From Hypoxylon rubiginosum (taxonomy: Eukaryota; Ascomycota; Sordariomycetes; Xylariales; Hypoxylaceae): DNA of 64,000 bases. The DNA lies in NCBI GenBank assembly GCA_902806565.1, contig CADCXA010000025.1:1302001-1366000 (forward strand). The letters are read 5' to 3'. Below, one piece after another: positions 39,659 to 50,943 of the stretch (position 1 is the first letter of the stretch; the number at the start of each line of letters is the position of its first letter). The notes beneath the pieces are model-generated. The model ran no database searches and had not been told where the DNA came from. It worked only from the letters and a program-made list of their open reading frames with translations. The position numbers and the translations under genes are program-made.

Positions 39659-40420
39659 TAAGGCTGACCATCTATGTACGAGCCAGCTTATCTAATCCCA
39701 CTATTCGTTGCAAGAAGCCAATTGGGAACCCAACGCCCCGGATTGGGCGGACCGTACCCTCGGGAAGATAACCGGGGACGACATAATAAGGCGAGAAAGG
39801 CTATATCAGAACGGATCCAACTAGGTCAGAAGAGGTCAGGAGGCTGGAGGGCAGGAGGGTTAGACGGGTTCGTTCGGGTCAGTAAGCACCCAGAGGCAAA
39901 TCCAGAGTTTGGTTTGCGAGATAAGAGGATCGCCTCACGCCAGACTGGGGCATTGTCAGATCATGACCAGGAGTTATTTGATCTCGTCACCGGCTATTAC
40001 GGGTTTCGGTTAGGTTTGAGAGTTCGAGAGTATCCAAGTTTGCTGAAAAGATTTCGATTTCGATTATACTAGATCGTCGATATGACCTACCTCCCTGCCT
40101 TCTGAAGGGATGTGTCTATCATTTATCTGTATTAAGCGATATATAACACAAAGATCGACAGCATCGTCAATAACACGAAACGGTTTCTCTGACGTTGTCG
40201 ACCTGAACTGCTTGATTATGTTGCGTAATGTTACACTACTTACCTGGGATGTGTATCCGGCGTCGACCATTGGCGAATTGGCTTCCTTCGACTAGGTTCG
40301 GAACGGTGTTGCGATGCGCTTATTTTGATTGCTGCACCCTAGCAGCTGAGCATAAGCCCAAAGAGCAATAACATATGTAGATCCAAGGTCGCGTATGTAC
40401 GTGCGCAACCATCCTGGTAG

Positions 40421-40444
40421 CTGGCTGGCTGGCTGGCTGGCTGG
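40421..40444 (+). repeat. CTGG tetranucleotide repeat
   Basis: Six tandem copies of CTGG. A simple microsatellite in the gene-poor stretch. Confidence 0.85.
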
Positions 40445-42941
40445 TTAAGCTGGAACCACCACGAGTCCCAATTCCAGATCTTGATCCAATGACTTTTCGA
40501 ATCTTGCTTCTGCAGTGAATGGTCTGATCGAGCCTTATCTCTATAGATTAATCCATGCATGTTGGTCCTATAGGATGCCAAACCTACCCAACTTAGGCAG
40601 GCCTCGGGGGTTCGCACATTAATAGTGCGAGTGTACGAGGAATGTGGGCACGAAGAAACTCCTAACACATCCTAACACAAGATTTCGACATCTCAACTGC
40701 CTACATAGGTTACTCACCTTACTCACCCAACCTAAGTCTAAGCGACGTTCTTGTATGATAAGTTATAACCGGCTCTTGCGGATTCCGCGCTCGAGGCTTC
40801 TTTAGTAGAGCAAAGGAATCATGATGCGCATTAAACCGCTTCTAACCTGCTTCTAGTGCTTCTAGGTGATTTGTAATAACGGGATTTTTTCATTAGAGGT
40901 CTTGTTAGACCCGGCCATGTCTTAAGAAAAGTCTGGGGCATTACTTTTATTTCCGTTTATCGGCACTTGCCCGATTAGGGCTGCGCTAATAAATGCTTCT
41001 TTTTTTTAATATAGTAGGTATGCGTCCCGAGATTGAGGTTTCGCAAGATGCCGGAACCGAACCATCCAGGAAGCCGTTGACGAATCATTTGACAAACCAA
41101 CGAGGAGCCTCCAAACAGACCGTTATCATATGATTGCTCGCTTGGAAACGTGTTGCAAGCGTGGTACAAGTCAGATCGAGGGGGACTGAATCAAGATCGC
41201 GTGCTTCTCACAAGCTTTTTGCTGGCCACAATTGCGCAAGGGGAAGGAATGGATATAAAAACTCCACATATTTTCCGTACGAGTCCGGAGAAGGCTTCCG
41301 AATAGGTCGTAGCGCAGGACGTTTTGAGTTGTGGCTACACGTTCGCACGGTCGCTACATGTCGCTTAAATTAAATCCATGATCACGACATGCTCATAAGC
41401 TCCTAAGCGCAGTGGAGAGACTGGAGGTGGTAGAGTAGAAACTAGGGACCCGAGTCCCGAGACTTGTTTGTTAGAGATAATCATGTACAGTTACCAGTTA
41501 TCAATTGCCTCCTGTCTCTCTTTCAGTTCTCTTTCAGTTCTCTTCACATGTCATGAAGTTGGTTATCTAGTACATAGTACAAACACACGCCCGATATGTT
41601 CCTATTATTTTTCACGGGCACTAAGGATATTTCGATTCATGGTGGTGTGGCAACGAAAAAAAAAGTCAAAGAACTGGAATGCCGCCGCCAACGTAGCCCT
41701 AGGACTGAAAGATTTGGAATCGGAGCACAAAAAAAGAAAAAACAAGACTTGGCTACGCACGCCTTGCCGGCTGGGCACCCAAAGCTTGATGCACGTACGA
41801 CGGGAACTATTTCAGCTTTGGGCTTGGGAGGGGAGTTAGAGGCCTTGACAGGCTCGACAAGCCTTGACAAGCCTTTTTCCCTTGCAGCGAATAGCGTATC
41901 GATGTTTCAATGTCTTCTATTCAGCCTTCTATGCAGCTGGCCGTCCCTGCCAAGGCCACGCATCCCACACTACCCCTCTACCCCCTACCTAGGTAACTAG
42001 CCCGCGCACCAGAAGCAATTCCCAAGTTATCTCTCCTGTATGGAAGGCTTGGATCCTTCTGGTACCATTCTACGGGCTATAATTCCCTTGGAAATGAACG
42101 CGAGGCCATTGGAGGCCGGAGACAAAAAGTCGCGCCAATACAACGTAGCAGGCCCGGGTTTAGATGAAGATAATCACCTGCCGAATCCGGCAACGAGCCT
42201 CCCTAGAAAATACGGGGTGCGCCCCATCCGTGCTTTAGCGGATGTACCTCGGCGGCATGGCCAGGGGTGTGTGTCTGGCTCCCCAATGCAGTCTTCCCGT
42301 CCACTCATCTTGCTTGGAAGGGTCCTTTTGGTACAATGCTATGGATAGGGGAATCGCCTGCATGCCTCCATTAAGCAAGACCCGCATGGGGGGGCTTAAG
42401 AGATAAGGAATATACTCATTTTCACTGGCTCGACCGCTCGTGCTCCATGCCTCCGTGCTCGAGACCATCAGGAATGATACGGTAAGTCCGACAGTTCGGT
42501 CTGGTCTATCGTTAGTGCGCTTTTTCCCACGTCCCATCCGTGGGCGGAGCTAGGGTATCCTTAGGGTCCCTCTCTCATTTTGCCTCCTCCAGAAGTTCGC
42601 CGCACGCCGAGGATCCATGCTGAGCGCGCCCATGAACCATGAACCTACATCCTTCATCGTGTGGGCTAGCCTAGCGTATGATACGAGGTTCACGTAGCGT
42701 CCGTCCTCCCTCATCAAGTAGGTTTGACAAGCGGCAGTATTTACCCGTCGACCCCATACACACCTATACCGCACCATACAGTAGAGTTATAGTAGCGTAA
42801 ACCCATACTGGGCACGTTTTTTAGCATAAATCCCGTCCATCCCGTCGCTCCCCCTCCTCTTGATCCTACCTCGCTTTCTCTCTTGTCTCCTCGTCCCACA
42901 ACTACCGTTCAACTGGAAAGTCGTTAAGACAGGGATAAGCG

Positions 42942-45158
42942 ATGGGTATGTTTAACCCACCTAAGAAAATATGATCCAATATCATACAATATGATCATAA
43001 AAACATTCGTAGACCTATACTTACACGCACGCAGGTAATTCATCAGACCTAGAGCGCGCCTCGAGCGCGACGTCGCCAGCAGGCGATGAGAAGATGTCCA
43101 AGACGCCTCCGGGCGACTCGCACGCGCCGTACCTCGACCCCTCGATCATGGAGGACAACTACGAGGGCAAGCCGACCGAGCACGAGCTCAAGACGCTGCG
43201 CCGCGTCCCCGGCAAGCTGCCCATCGTCGCCTACCTCATCTGCGTCGTCGAGTTCTGCGAGCGCGCCTCCTACTACGGCGTCCAGCCGCTCATCAGCAAC
43301 TACGTGAACCGGCCGCTGCCCGAGGGCGGCAACGGCTACGGCGCGCCCCCCGTCGGCACCCAGCAGACCGCCGGCGCGCTCGGCCTCGGCACCGTCACCG
43401 CCAACGCCATCACCCAGTCCTTCAGCTTGCTCGCGTACGCGCTGCCCATGCTCTTCGGCTGGATGGCCGACGCCAAGACCGGCCGTTTCGCGCTCATCTG
43501 CTACGGTGTCATCGTCTTCGGTGTTGCCCACGTGCTGATGGTGGCTGCTGGTGCCAAGGATCTGTTGGCCTCCGGCACTGCCAAGGTGCCCTATTTCCTC
43601 TCAGTTTACATCTTGTCGGTTGGTGCTGGTAAGTGAAACGGTCCAAAGTGCGTTTAGAAAAATATCGAAAACTGACGAAGCGTCTCCAGCTATGTTCAAG
43701 CCCAATGTCTCGCCCCTCCTGTTGGATCAAATGACTACGACTGTCCCCATAGTAATTACGCTTGATTCTGGCGAGCGTGTCATTCAGGACCCTGAGTCTA
43801 CGACGGAGCGAGTAATGCTTTGGTTTTACCTCTTGATCAACATTGGTGGTTTCATGGGCGTTGCCACCTCTTACTCCGAGAAATACGTCGGCTGGTGGTT
43901 AGCCTTCCTGATCCCGCTTCTGCTCTACCTGCCTCTTCCCCTCCTTCTGTGGTTCCTCTACAAGCGCCTGATCCTCCACCCTCCGGGAGGAAGCGATCTC
44001 GGCAACGTCTTCAAGGTCCTCGGTATCTGCATCCGACGCGGTGGTGTCATGAAGATCGGCCGACACGGTTTCTGGGACCTGGCCAAGCCCTCCCACATTG
44101 CCGCCTCCGGCCTGAGCATCAAGACCGACTGGAACGACGAGTTCGTCGACGACGTCCGCCGGACCTTCCAGGCCACCGGTATCTTCTGCTTCTTCCCGAT
44201 CCAGTACATCAACGACAACGGTCTCGGCTCCGCCGCCAGTTTCCTGTCGACCATGCTGACGACCAACGGTGTCCCCAACGACGTCATCAACAACTTTAAC
44301 TCGCTTAGTATCATCGCCATGGCTCCCGTCCTGAACTACGGTTTATACCCGCTTCTGCGAAAAATGAACATCCACTACGGCCCCGTCGCCCGTATTACGA
44401 CCGGTCTTGCTATGTCTTCGCTCGGCGGTGCTGGCTATGCCATCCTTAACTACTACGCCTACCAGCAATCCCCCTGCGGCGAGTACGGTTCCAGCGACTG
44501 CATGATCGGCACTGGTGTGGCCCCTATCAGCATTTGGTGGATGGCCATCCCCTACGCTATCGGCGGTATTTCCGAGCTCTTCGTGAACGTTCCGGCATAT
44601 GGCATTGCGGTTTGTCTCCCCTCTCCTTCTTCTTCTTGTTTTCTATATTTGTCTTGTAAGCCCACGAGTTGTCCCCGAACTCGAGATCTAGTGTTTTGGA
44701 TATCTAGGTACTTGGGTACTTAAGATTTTCGCACTAGTGGGCCTTAATCAGCATGTCACGTGTTTATCCGCACGCTAAAATTTTGATTACTAACATATCT
44801 TGTACCTTAGTACTCCCGAGCCCCTGTGAATATGAGAGGCCTCGTATCGGCCATCAACCTCTTCAACACTGCCATCGCCTACGCCATCGGCCTGGCTTGC
44901 TCGTCGGTCGTTACTGATCCATACTTGACCTGGGATTTCGGTGGCCCGGCAATTTCCGGCGGAGTTTTAACTATCATCTTCTACTTCACGTTCCGCCACA
45001 TCGATGCCGAGGAGTACGTCCTCAGTCACAACAAGGACTACCACCTCAAGATGGAGGGAACTGTCAACGTGGTGGGCGAGAACGAGCTCAACAAGTCCGT
45101 GAACCGCCCCGCCCCCATCGCCGAGAACGAGCAGATGATGATCTCCCAGAAGCAATAG
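42942..45158 (+). CDS. ptr2: PTR2-type di/tripeptide:H+ symporter (POT family)
   Basis: Exons 42942-42945, 43035-43628, 43690-44609 and 44811-45158 give 621 residues, normal for fungal Ptr2. The first exon would encode only ATGG; its GTATGT donor and the CACGCAG acceptor give MGNSSDLERASS in frame. If that intron is wrong, translation can start at 43094 (MSKTPPGDSH), losing 21 residues. Family motifs are all present: the proton-coupling ExxER segment EFCERASYYG near 74-83, the PTR2 signature FGWMADAKTGRF near 142-153, and FYLLINIGG near 245-253. The last exon begins YSRAPVNMRGL. About 12 transmembrane helices are expected, in the plasma membrane, importing small peptides for nitrogen. The third intron is 201 bp, much longer than its neighbours. 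The Zn2Cys6 gene follows on the same strand. Confidence 0.9.
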
Positions 45159-46021
45159 TCTTGCTTACTGGCTAGATCACGTCTCCTCTCCTCTTCTCGT
45201 TACTGCTGTTGTTGTGTATTTGCATGTAAACGGGTTCATACGGTATATAATGATGGGTAAGCTCGGCGGGTTGCCGTTGCTCAAGGGGAAAAAAAGCGTC
45301 TATATCTGGTCTCTTGGTTTTCCCCTGTTGTTAGATAGAATACTTGCTATCAGCGTTCTTGTTTCAATATAATAAACATTGATACCTCTCATGAGCCAGA
45401 TAAGATGATTATGTATCCAAGGTTGTGAAGGCAAGATCAGCAACTTGAGTTATTATTCGACCGCATATGATCGCTACCTCCTATACGACTATAAATCTAA
45501 CTTCTCTTTCCTCTTCTTCAGCCTCTTCTTCAGCCTCTTCTTCCTCTTCTTCTTTTCTTTTTCTTCTTCCTCTTCTTAGTCTCTCTCTTCTTCTCCTTTT
45601 CTCCTTTCCTTCTTTCATCTACCGCCATAGAAAGCGTCAGAGCTAAGACTATCCCGCTGTTACCAAGCTGTTACCAAGCTGTTACCAAGCTGTTACCAAG
45701 CTGTTACACATATATATTAGGTAGGTAGGTAGGTACCTAAAAGCTCGACCCGCAACATGCCCTGAAGAGTGAAAGCAAAACCACGAATTATATGCTTACC
45801 TAGCTCTGTCATAAAGTTATCAGAGTGGTGAAATATTGCATTGCAGTCAAGTTCGGAGATGATCGGAAATGCCCTAAACTCCACTATACTAGCAAGCGGC
45901 GTAGACCACCGGCGATTCTGCTTAACTCCGGTAGGTTTTTACCTTTCGTCTAACCAGCGAGGAGAAATATGATGATCTATCACTTTCTGGTTTGAAAATA
46001 TGTTCGAGCTATCGGGAAAAG
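45159..46021. promoter_or_regulatory. Intergenic with pyrimidine tract and tandem repeat
   Basis: Between the PTR2 stop and the Zn2Cys6 regulator start. It holds a 100-base CTT/TCC-rich pyrimidine tract at about 45495-45615, an 11-bp tandem repeat at 45656-45707 and a TAGG run at about 45718-45738. Promoter elements of the regulator should lie here, but none is recognisable. Confidence 0.5.
45656..45707 (+). repeat. 11-bp tandem repeat GCTGTTACCAA
   Basis: Four perfect copies plus a partial fifth of GCTGTTACCAA, in the upstream region of the Zn2Cys6 regulator. The copies are identical, so the array is young or constrained. Confidence 0.9.
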
Positions 46022-48662
46022 ATGCCACCCAACTCCGAACTTGAGACCGTTGAGAGTGCCAAGCGATCGAATGCCACGGGATCGAACAATGGGACTAATG
46101 AGAGAAGACCCCGAAAGAAGCGTATACGGCTAAGTTGTTTAGAATGCAGAAAGAAGAAGGTATGAAACAATTGACCACTGGCGGTATAAGGCATTCTTAC
46201 TAATCCCCCTGTTGCAGCTTTCCTGTGACCGGAACTTACCATGCCAGAGGTGTATAAGGTCGGGAATGCCTGGACAATGTTCATTCGAGACCATAGTAGA
46301 GCAACCACCAACGTTAAACCCGACCCCTGGGCATCAGGAGCAACAGATACGGGATCTCCGAGCTGAAGTCGCCGAGTTAAGGGCATTGCTCCCAGAGATT
46401 CGCTTAAGGCGTGAAACTGATCACAATCTTGAAACCCCCTACACGATAGTCCATTCCGAATCTGATCAAGCAATAATATCGAACGGGGAAATCCAAGGCG
46501 ATGAAAATTTGGTCAGGAACAATCATGACGTGGAAGCTCTAGGAGTGATAGACAACATCCAGCTTAACTCAGAGACGATTGTCTCGGAGGATAACCCCGG
46601 CCAGAATCCAGCCCATGTCAGCAACACAGAGCTTTCAGATCCGAAGGAGAGGTCTCCCCGGGGGTACTACAGCCAACATGCTCTATTTCAGTTCTTCAGT
46701 GAGGTGAGATATCCTCCATAATTTGTTTTCTCGGTCAGTGTGCTCATACTTAACATAGATCCATGAATTATTTCCCTTTATCAAAGAAACGGCCGACGAG
46801 TGGTTCAAGCCACTGGGGGTAAATTTAATAAAGAACAAGTCCACGAGATGTGATCATGGCATGAAGCCTCCTTCTCAGCATGGTGTGGCCCTGGAGAGTT
46901 TACTTCCTCCTAAAGAAGACATGGATGCTCTGGTTTCGTTCTACTTAGATCAAGTCGAACAGCTTCATCGAGTTGTTCATATTCCCACGTTCAGGAGAGA
47001 ATATGCCAATTTCTGGACACCTCAACGACCCCGCTACCCGGCAATGACGGCTCTCATTCTCGCGATACTCTCTATATCGACATATGCCTTTGTTGACTCC
47101 GCCGATGCTACATCAATCCCGATGAGGTATAGAGCCATGCCTGCGCAGTGGATATCTGCATGCGAGGAGTGGTTGAAGTGCCAAAGCCCAAAGCATCGCA
47201 AACTCGTGCACTACCAGATTTTATGCCTGATCTACATCGCCAAACGGGTAAACATGATTGGTAAGAAAAGATGGTGGAAAGACACTCACTCTTTGATCCA
47301 GGACGCCATTCTCGATGGATTACATTGCGATCCATCTTCGAATGGTGACACGCCATATATGAAAGAAATGAAGAGGAGAATATGGAACGTGATTCGAGAA
47401 CTGGATCTCCAGAATGCTTTTGAGTCCGGTCTTCCTACTCTCCTTCACAATATCGACTCTGACGTTGCCCCTCCCGCGAATCTCGATGACGAAGACTTTA
47501 GCGAAACCTCAGAAGAGCTTCCTACGTCGAAGCCATTGAGCGAATACACGTCTACGTCTTATCAGACTCATAGCTCTCGTAGTTGGTCACTGCGTCTCGA
47601 GATATCTCAGCGGTTGCTCAGCACCCGATTCTCTAAAGCTCTTAGTTACGACGACGTCTTAAGATATACACATGAAATTAGCCAAGCAATAGAAGCAATT
47701 CCATCCTGGGATACGGAAAATGCGACTGAGAAAAGCGGGCCCAAACTCCTGCTCCTTGCTCGCGCATATCTTCTTTTCCAGCTAAAGGAATGCATCCTCG
47801 CTCTTCATCGACCTTACCTCCAGACGAAGGAGGGCAGATTTTGGCTTTCGGAAACAGTGTGCTATCACACATCGCGAGATATCCTCCTCCTGAACAGCGA
47901 ATTGGCGCAACAAGGGCTACAGAGTCTTACAATGCTCAGAGGAGACCTCCTATTAGCTTCGTTGAGCCTTGTTCGCATCACCATGCTTCAGCCTAAAGGT
48001 GCGTACCCGAAAGGGACCCTTTATGAGCGGCGACTAACATTAGGAATAGTTTCGACCAGTATGATTATGACTGATTCTCAATCTACCATCGACCTCCTTG
48101 AGCAGTGCCTCCCGTTCATGGAGGATATGTACCTTCGATGTTGCCAAGGCGAGCCATGGTGCTTCGTTACGATGTGCGGAGCGATCATGGTGCTCAAGAT
48201 ACATCTGGGGGAGGAGACTCGGCAGACAGCTAAGACTTCTTGCGCTCGAAGGTATTTGGACCTACATTATAAACATGTAGAGAGACGGCGGGCGGCTCTT
48301 TCAAGCCAATGGTACCCTACACCTGTGGGTTCTGATGGGCATATTGACGTGAGTAAAATTACCCACTCTTTCAAGTCATCTATATCGACATACGAGGATG
48401 TTACAGTTTCGAATTTACCCTTACTGACTGTTTGAAGGGTATTTCCCGCCACCAAGCCGCACCTGATGGGGCCGATCTTCCAACGTCCGGGTGGCTGGAC
48501 AACAATTTCGCAGAGGTCAGTACCGAAACCTGGCCACCTTCTAAATGATTGCTAATGTTAGGGTAGCTCGGCATCGATTACTTTGATCTCGACATTGATA
48601 TGGGTGGAACATTGGATATCCGGGAGCCGCCGGACGTATGGATACCACTTATCGGTAAATAA
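46022..48662 (+). CDS. Zn2Cys6 fungal-specific transcription factor
   Basis: Five exons (46022-46159, 46218-46703, 46759-48348, 48438-48515, 48567-48662) with introns of 51-89 bp give 795 residues. The binuclear zinc cluster is split by the first intron: C39, C42, C49, C55, C58 and C67, spacing CX2CX6CX5CX2CX8C, preceded by basic RRPRKKRIRLS. A short heptad region (QQIRDLRAEVAELRALL, about 85-105) could dimerise. The middle homology region (Fungal_trans) starts near residue 225 with LVSFYLDQVEQLHRVVHIPT and extends over about 250 residues. The last two small exons were chosen because they extend the frame to an acidic tail (LGIDYFDLDIDMGG) typical of activation domains. Without them the protein would stop at 48435. 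Nuclear DNA-binding regulator; targets unknown, and adjacent PTR2 is only a positional candidate. Confidence 0.9.
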
Positions 48663-49113
48663 CAGGAGGTGATGAGAAAAACATCAACCATTCTACTTTT
48701 AGAGAGTTGATAAATTTGAGAATAGGCTTAGTACCTAGGTTGCTTTTGTTTCTAAAATGGTAAATATGTATCATCTGGTCTCTTGGGTGATATCGCTCGT
48801 GGTCGGCTGAAGTTACACTGCCTAAGGGGGCGGTAGGAGTTGCTACCTACCTGGTACTGGCGGAAGAAACCGCCTTCAGCTCTTATCAAGCCCCTTAATA
48901 GGTGATGCATATGCACGCCAATATTAGCGAGGACGCATATTCTGAAACAGAATTCACCTGCGGTAGGCTATGATTAGACATCTAATCTGGGTGCGGTTCT
49001 TTCGCCCCGTGCCGATAATATTTACTAGGAGGTAACTACCTACCTACATACATTGTCGAATAGTTCTAAATCACATTGCCTGCATCCGATATCACTCTTT
49101 ATCCTCGACTAGT
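48663..49113. promoter_or_regulatory. Intergenic upstream of the split membrane protein gene
   Basis: About 450 bases on the plus side of the Zn2Cys6 gene. It contains CTACCTACCT and CCTAGG-type motifs (near 48734, 48842 and 49035) and no coding character. Presumed promoter of the following gene. Confidence 0.45.
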
Positions 49114-50495
49114 ATGGAATGCTCCTATAGTTGTGACAATCAGCCACTCGACCTAGAGCCCTATGCGGATATTTCTGGCTTAGGGGTAAGTTGGAATTCG
49201 TTGACCAGGTACCTAGGTACCTACCTAGCTCTTCTGGTAGATATCTTACTGACTTGCCTGTTTACTTGGATAAGGTTGTTGCTAGTTTTATGGGAGCCGC
49301 ATATATGGTCATGCTGTTCCTATTGATATACTACGCATTCGTCTTCGATCCGAGATTAGATCCTTTCAGAGTGTTAGGCGATAACACCAGTAAAGCACGC
49401 CACGTCAATATTGCCGATGATATCGTCCTTTGCACTGTACGAACATCTATCCTTAACAAAATACGAACTGTGAGACCATTCAGCTGGACAACACGTCGCA
49501 AACGATTGAAGGGTGGCAGACTCGAAGACACGTTTAATAAGGTAGGTAATACCGTTGTTATATCTTTTATTTCCAAGACTATACCCACCTCCTATTCCTG
49601 ACTGTAGACTTGACTATGGACTAATAAGCTGCGACATGGAAGTGTGTGCTAGTCTTGGCTGACATGCAAATTATCACCGGCTTGGCTATCCTAATTAGCG
49701 GGTTCTCTTCCATCAAATGCCGTATGTCGTCGTACCATTGGCAAATTATCGTCTACCTTGCCTCGTTGTCGTCTATGACGCATCTATCAACACTGACATT
49801 CTTACGCAACTATCTCTACAATCATCGCGCAGAATATATCAGTCGCCTAGTCCTGATGTTGGCTCTGATAGCACTACTATGCGTCGCAGTCATACCGACC
49901 GCCTTCTTTGATTTTCACGGAGATAGCTTGCTGGATTTTAAGCCTTCTTATTTCGCCATCTGCTTCTACCAGCGCGAGATGGACACCAGCACATTGGCTT
50001 TCCAATCAATGATTTCTTTTCTATTCCTCTCAGTTTATGGTTATGCAATCCGAATTGCTAAAATGTCCCATTGGGTCATGACTAGATCCCACAGGACTAC
50101 AGCATATATCAACCAACGATTCAACAGACAGGTTGAATTATGGAAGCCTCTAGAGTCTTCTCTCACTGCACGGGGGGTCTTAATAGAGCTGGTTGCACGA
50201 CCTTTGTTTATTGCCCTGCTTGGAGTTATAACGGTGCAGTTGAGCCTTTTCGGTTCGCTTTTAGCTGAGGTAGGCTACGTGCTATGGGGTGTTGGACTAC
50301 AGGAACTGACTCTCCATTTTTAGGTTTATTGGCTGATCATTTTATTATCTTGGGGGACGCTCAACCTGTTTAGTGTGAGAAAGTACGGCCCAACAAGCGA
50401 AAAGACCTTCACGTTCGGCCAGGTTCTACCCCTAATTATGCTAGCTACACCTCTACTTTCAATATCAGAAAACTTGATCGAGAGTTTCTTTCCCT
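49114..50495 (+). CDS. Polytopic membrane protein, 5' half (gene split by retrotransposon)
   Basis: Four exons (49114-49185, 49275-49545, 49653-50269, 50324-50495), with introns of 89, 107 and 54 bp, encode 377 residues plus one base. Family features are an N-terminal Cys-containing stretch ending YADISGLG-VVASFMGAAY, then FNKVVLADMQIITGLAILIS, HWQIIVYLASLSSMTHLSTL and FTFGQVLPLIMLATPLLSI. These recur in a large group of uncharacterised Pezizomycotina membrane proteins. About eight transmembrane segments are visible. After SFFP the frame meets a GTGAGT donor at 50496, and 125 bases later an LTR retrotransposon begins. The rest of the gene resumes at 61708. Alternatively a nearer acceptor at 50557-50558 gives an immediate TAG stop and a 378-residue protein. 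The donor at 49546 (GTAATA) was chosen for frame. Function unknown. Confidence 0.75.
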
Positions 50496-50620
50496 GTGAG
50501 TCTTTCTAGCTTATCCTCTGGGGTCTATAAACCTTTATTTATAACACTTGTTTAATAGCTTAGTCGATTCTGGTTTATCGTCTGAATTCTTCCCACCTAA
50601 TCTTATACGATGAGACTAAT
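50496..50620 (+). other. Intron 5' part left of the retrotransposon
   Basis: Starts with a strong GTGAGT donor and ends GAGACTAAT at the insertion point. ACTAAT matches a fungal branch site. Joined to 61695-61707 it would have formed an intron of about 138 bp ending TCCTTTTTAATAG before the element arrived. Confidence 0.6.
50616..50620. repeat. Target-site duplication, left copy (CTAAT)
   Basis: CTAAT immediately before the left LTR. The same five bases follow the right LTR at 61690-61694. A 5-bp duplication is standard for integration by an LTR retrotransposon integrase. Confidence 0.75.
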
Positions 50621-50943
50621 TGTAATAAAGGTTTATATTAAAAACTTAAAATAGTTTTAATTTAATATAATAATTTTTATAGGTTTTAAAGTTTTTAATT
50701 TCTTTTAATTTAAATAAAAATTTAAGGCCTTATTTATATTTTAAAATTATTATTTAATTTTTATTTTATTATTATTTTAAACGTTTAATTAACATATATT
50801 AATTTTATTATTTTAATTTAAATTATTTTTATTTATTTAATTTTAATTAATTTATATATTAATATATAAAATATATATTTATTAAAATTTATAATTATAA
50901 GTTTTTTTAATTAAATAAGTTATTTAAATTAAATTATATAATA
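50621..50943. repeat. Left LTR
   Basis: 323 bases, aligned without gaps to the right LTR. All differences I can see are C/T or G/A. This copy has lost nearly all G and C in its last 60 bases but keeps TGTAATAAAGG at its outer edge. Confidence 0.82.

Larger units (their letters stand above)
38525..42941. other. 4.4-kb stretch without a convincing gene
   Basis: Normal-composition DNA with several short open frames up to about 132 codons (for example 39674-40072 on the plus strand) but no recognisable domains, conserved spacing or splice-linked exons. It holds an inverted repeat at 39615-39658, a CTGG tetranucleotide run at 40421-40444 and several CCTAGG-type motifs. It may contain decayed genes or a transposon remnant. 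The last few hundred bases should be the PTR2 promoter. Confidence 0.45.

Noticed and set aside
39674..40072. 132-codon open frame in the gene-poor stretch
   Set aside because: No recognisable domain, no splice-linked neighbours, Arg/Gly-rich composition typical of chance frames.
43049..43531. Antisense frame of 160 codons opposite PTR2
   Set aside because: Shadow of the GC-rich PTR2 exon, which has clear POT motifs on the other strand.
49114..49326. Continuous reading through the first intron of the split membrane protein gene
   Set aside because: It ends at a stop after 70 codons; removing 49186-49274 joins ISGLG to VVASFMGAAY, which fits the rest of the protein.
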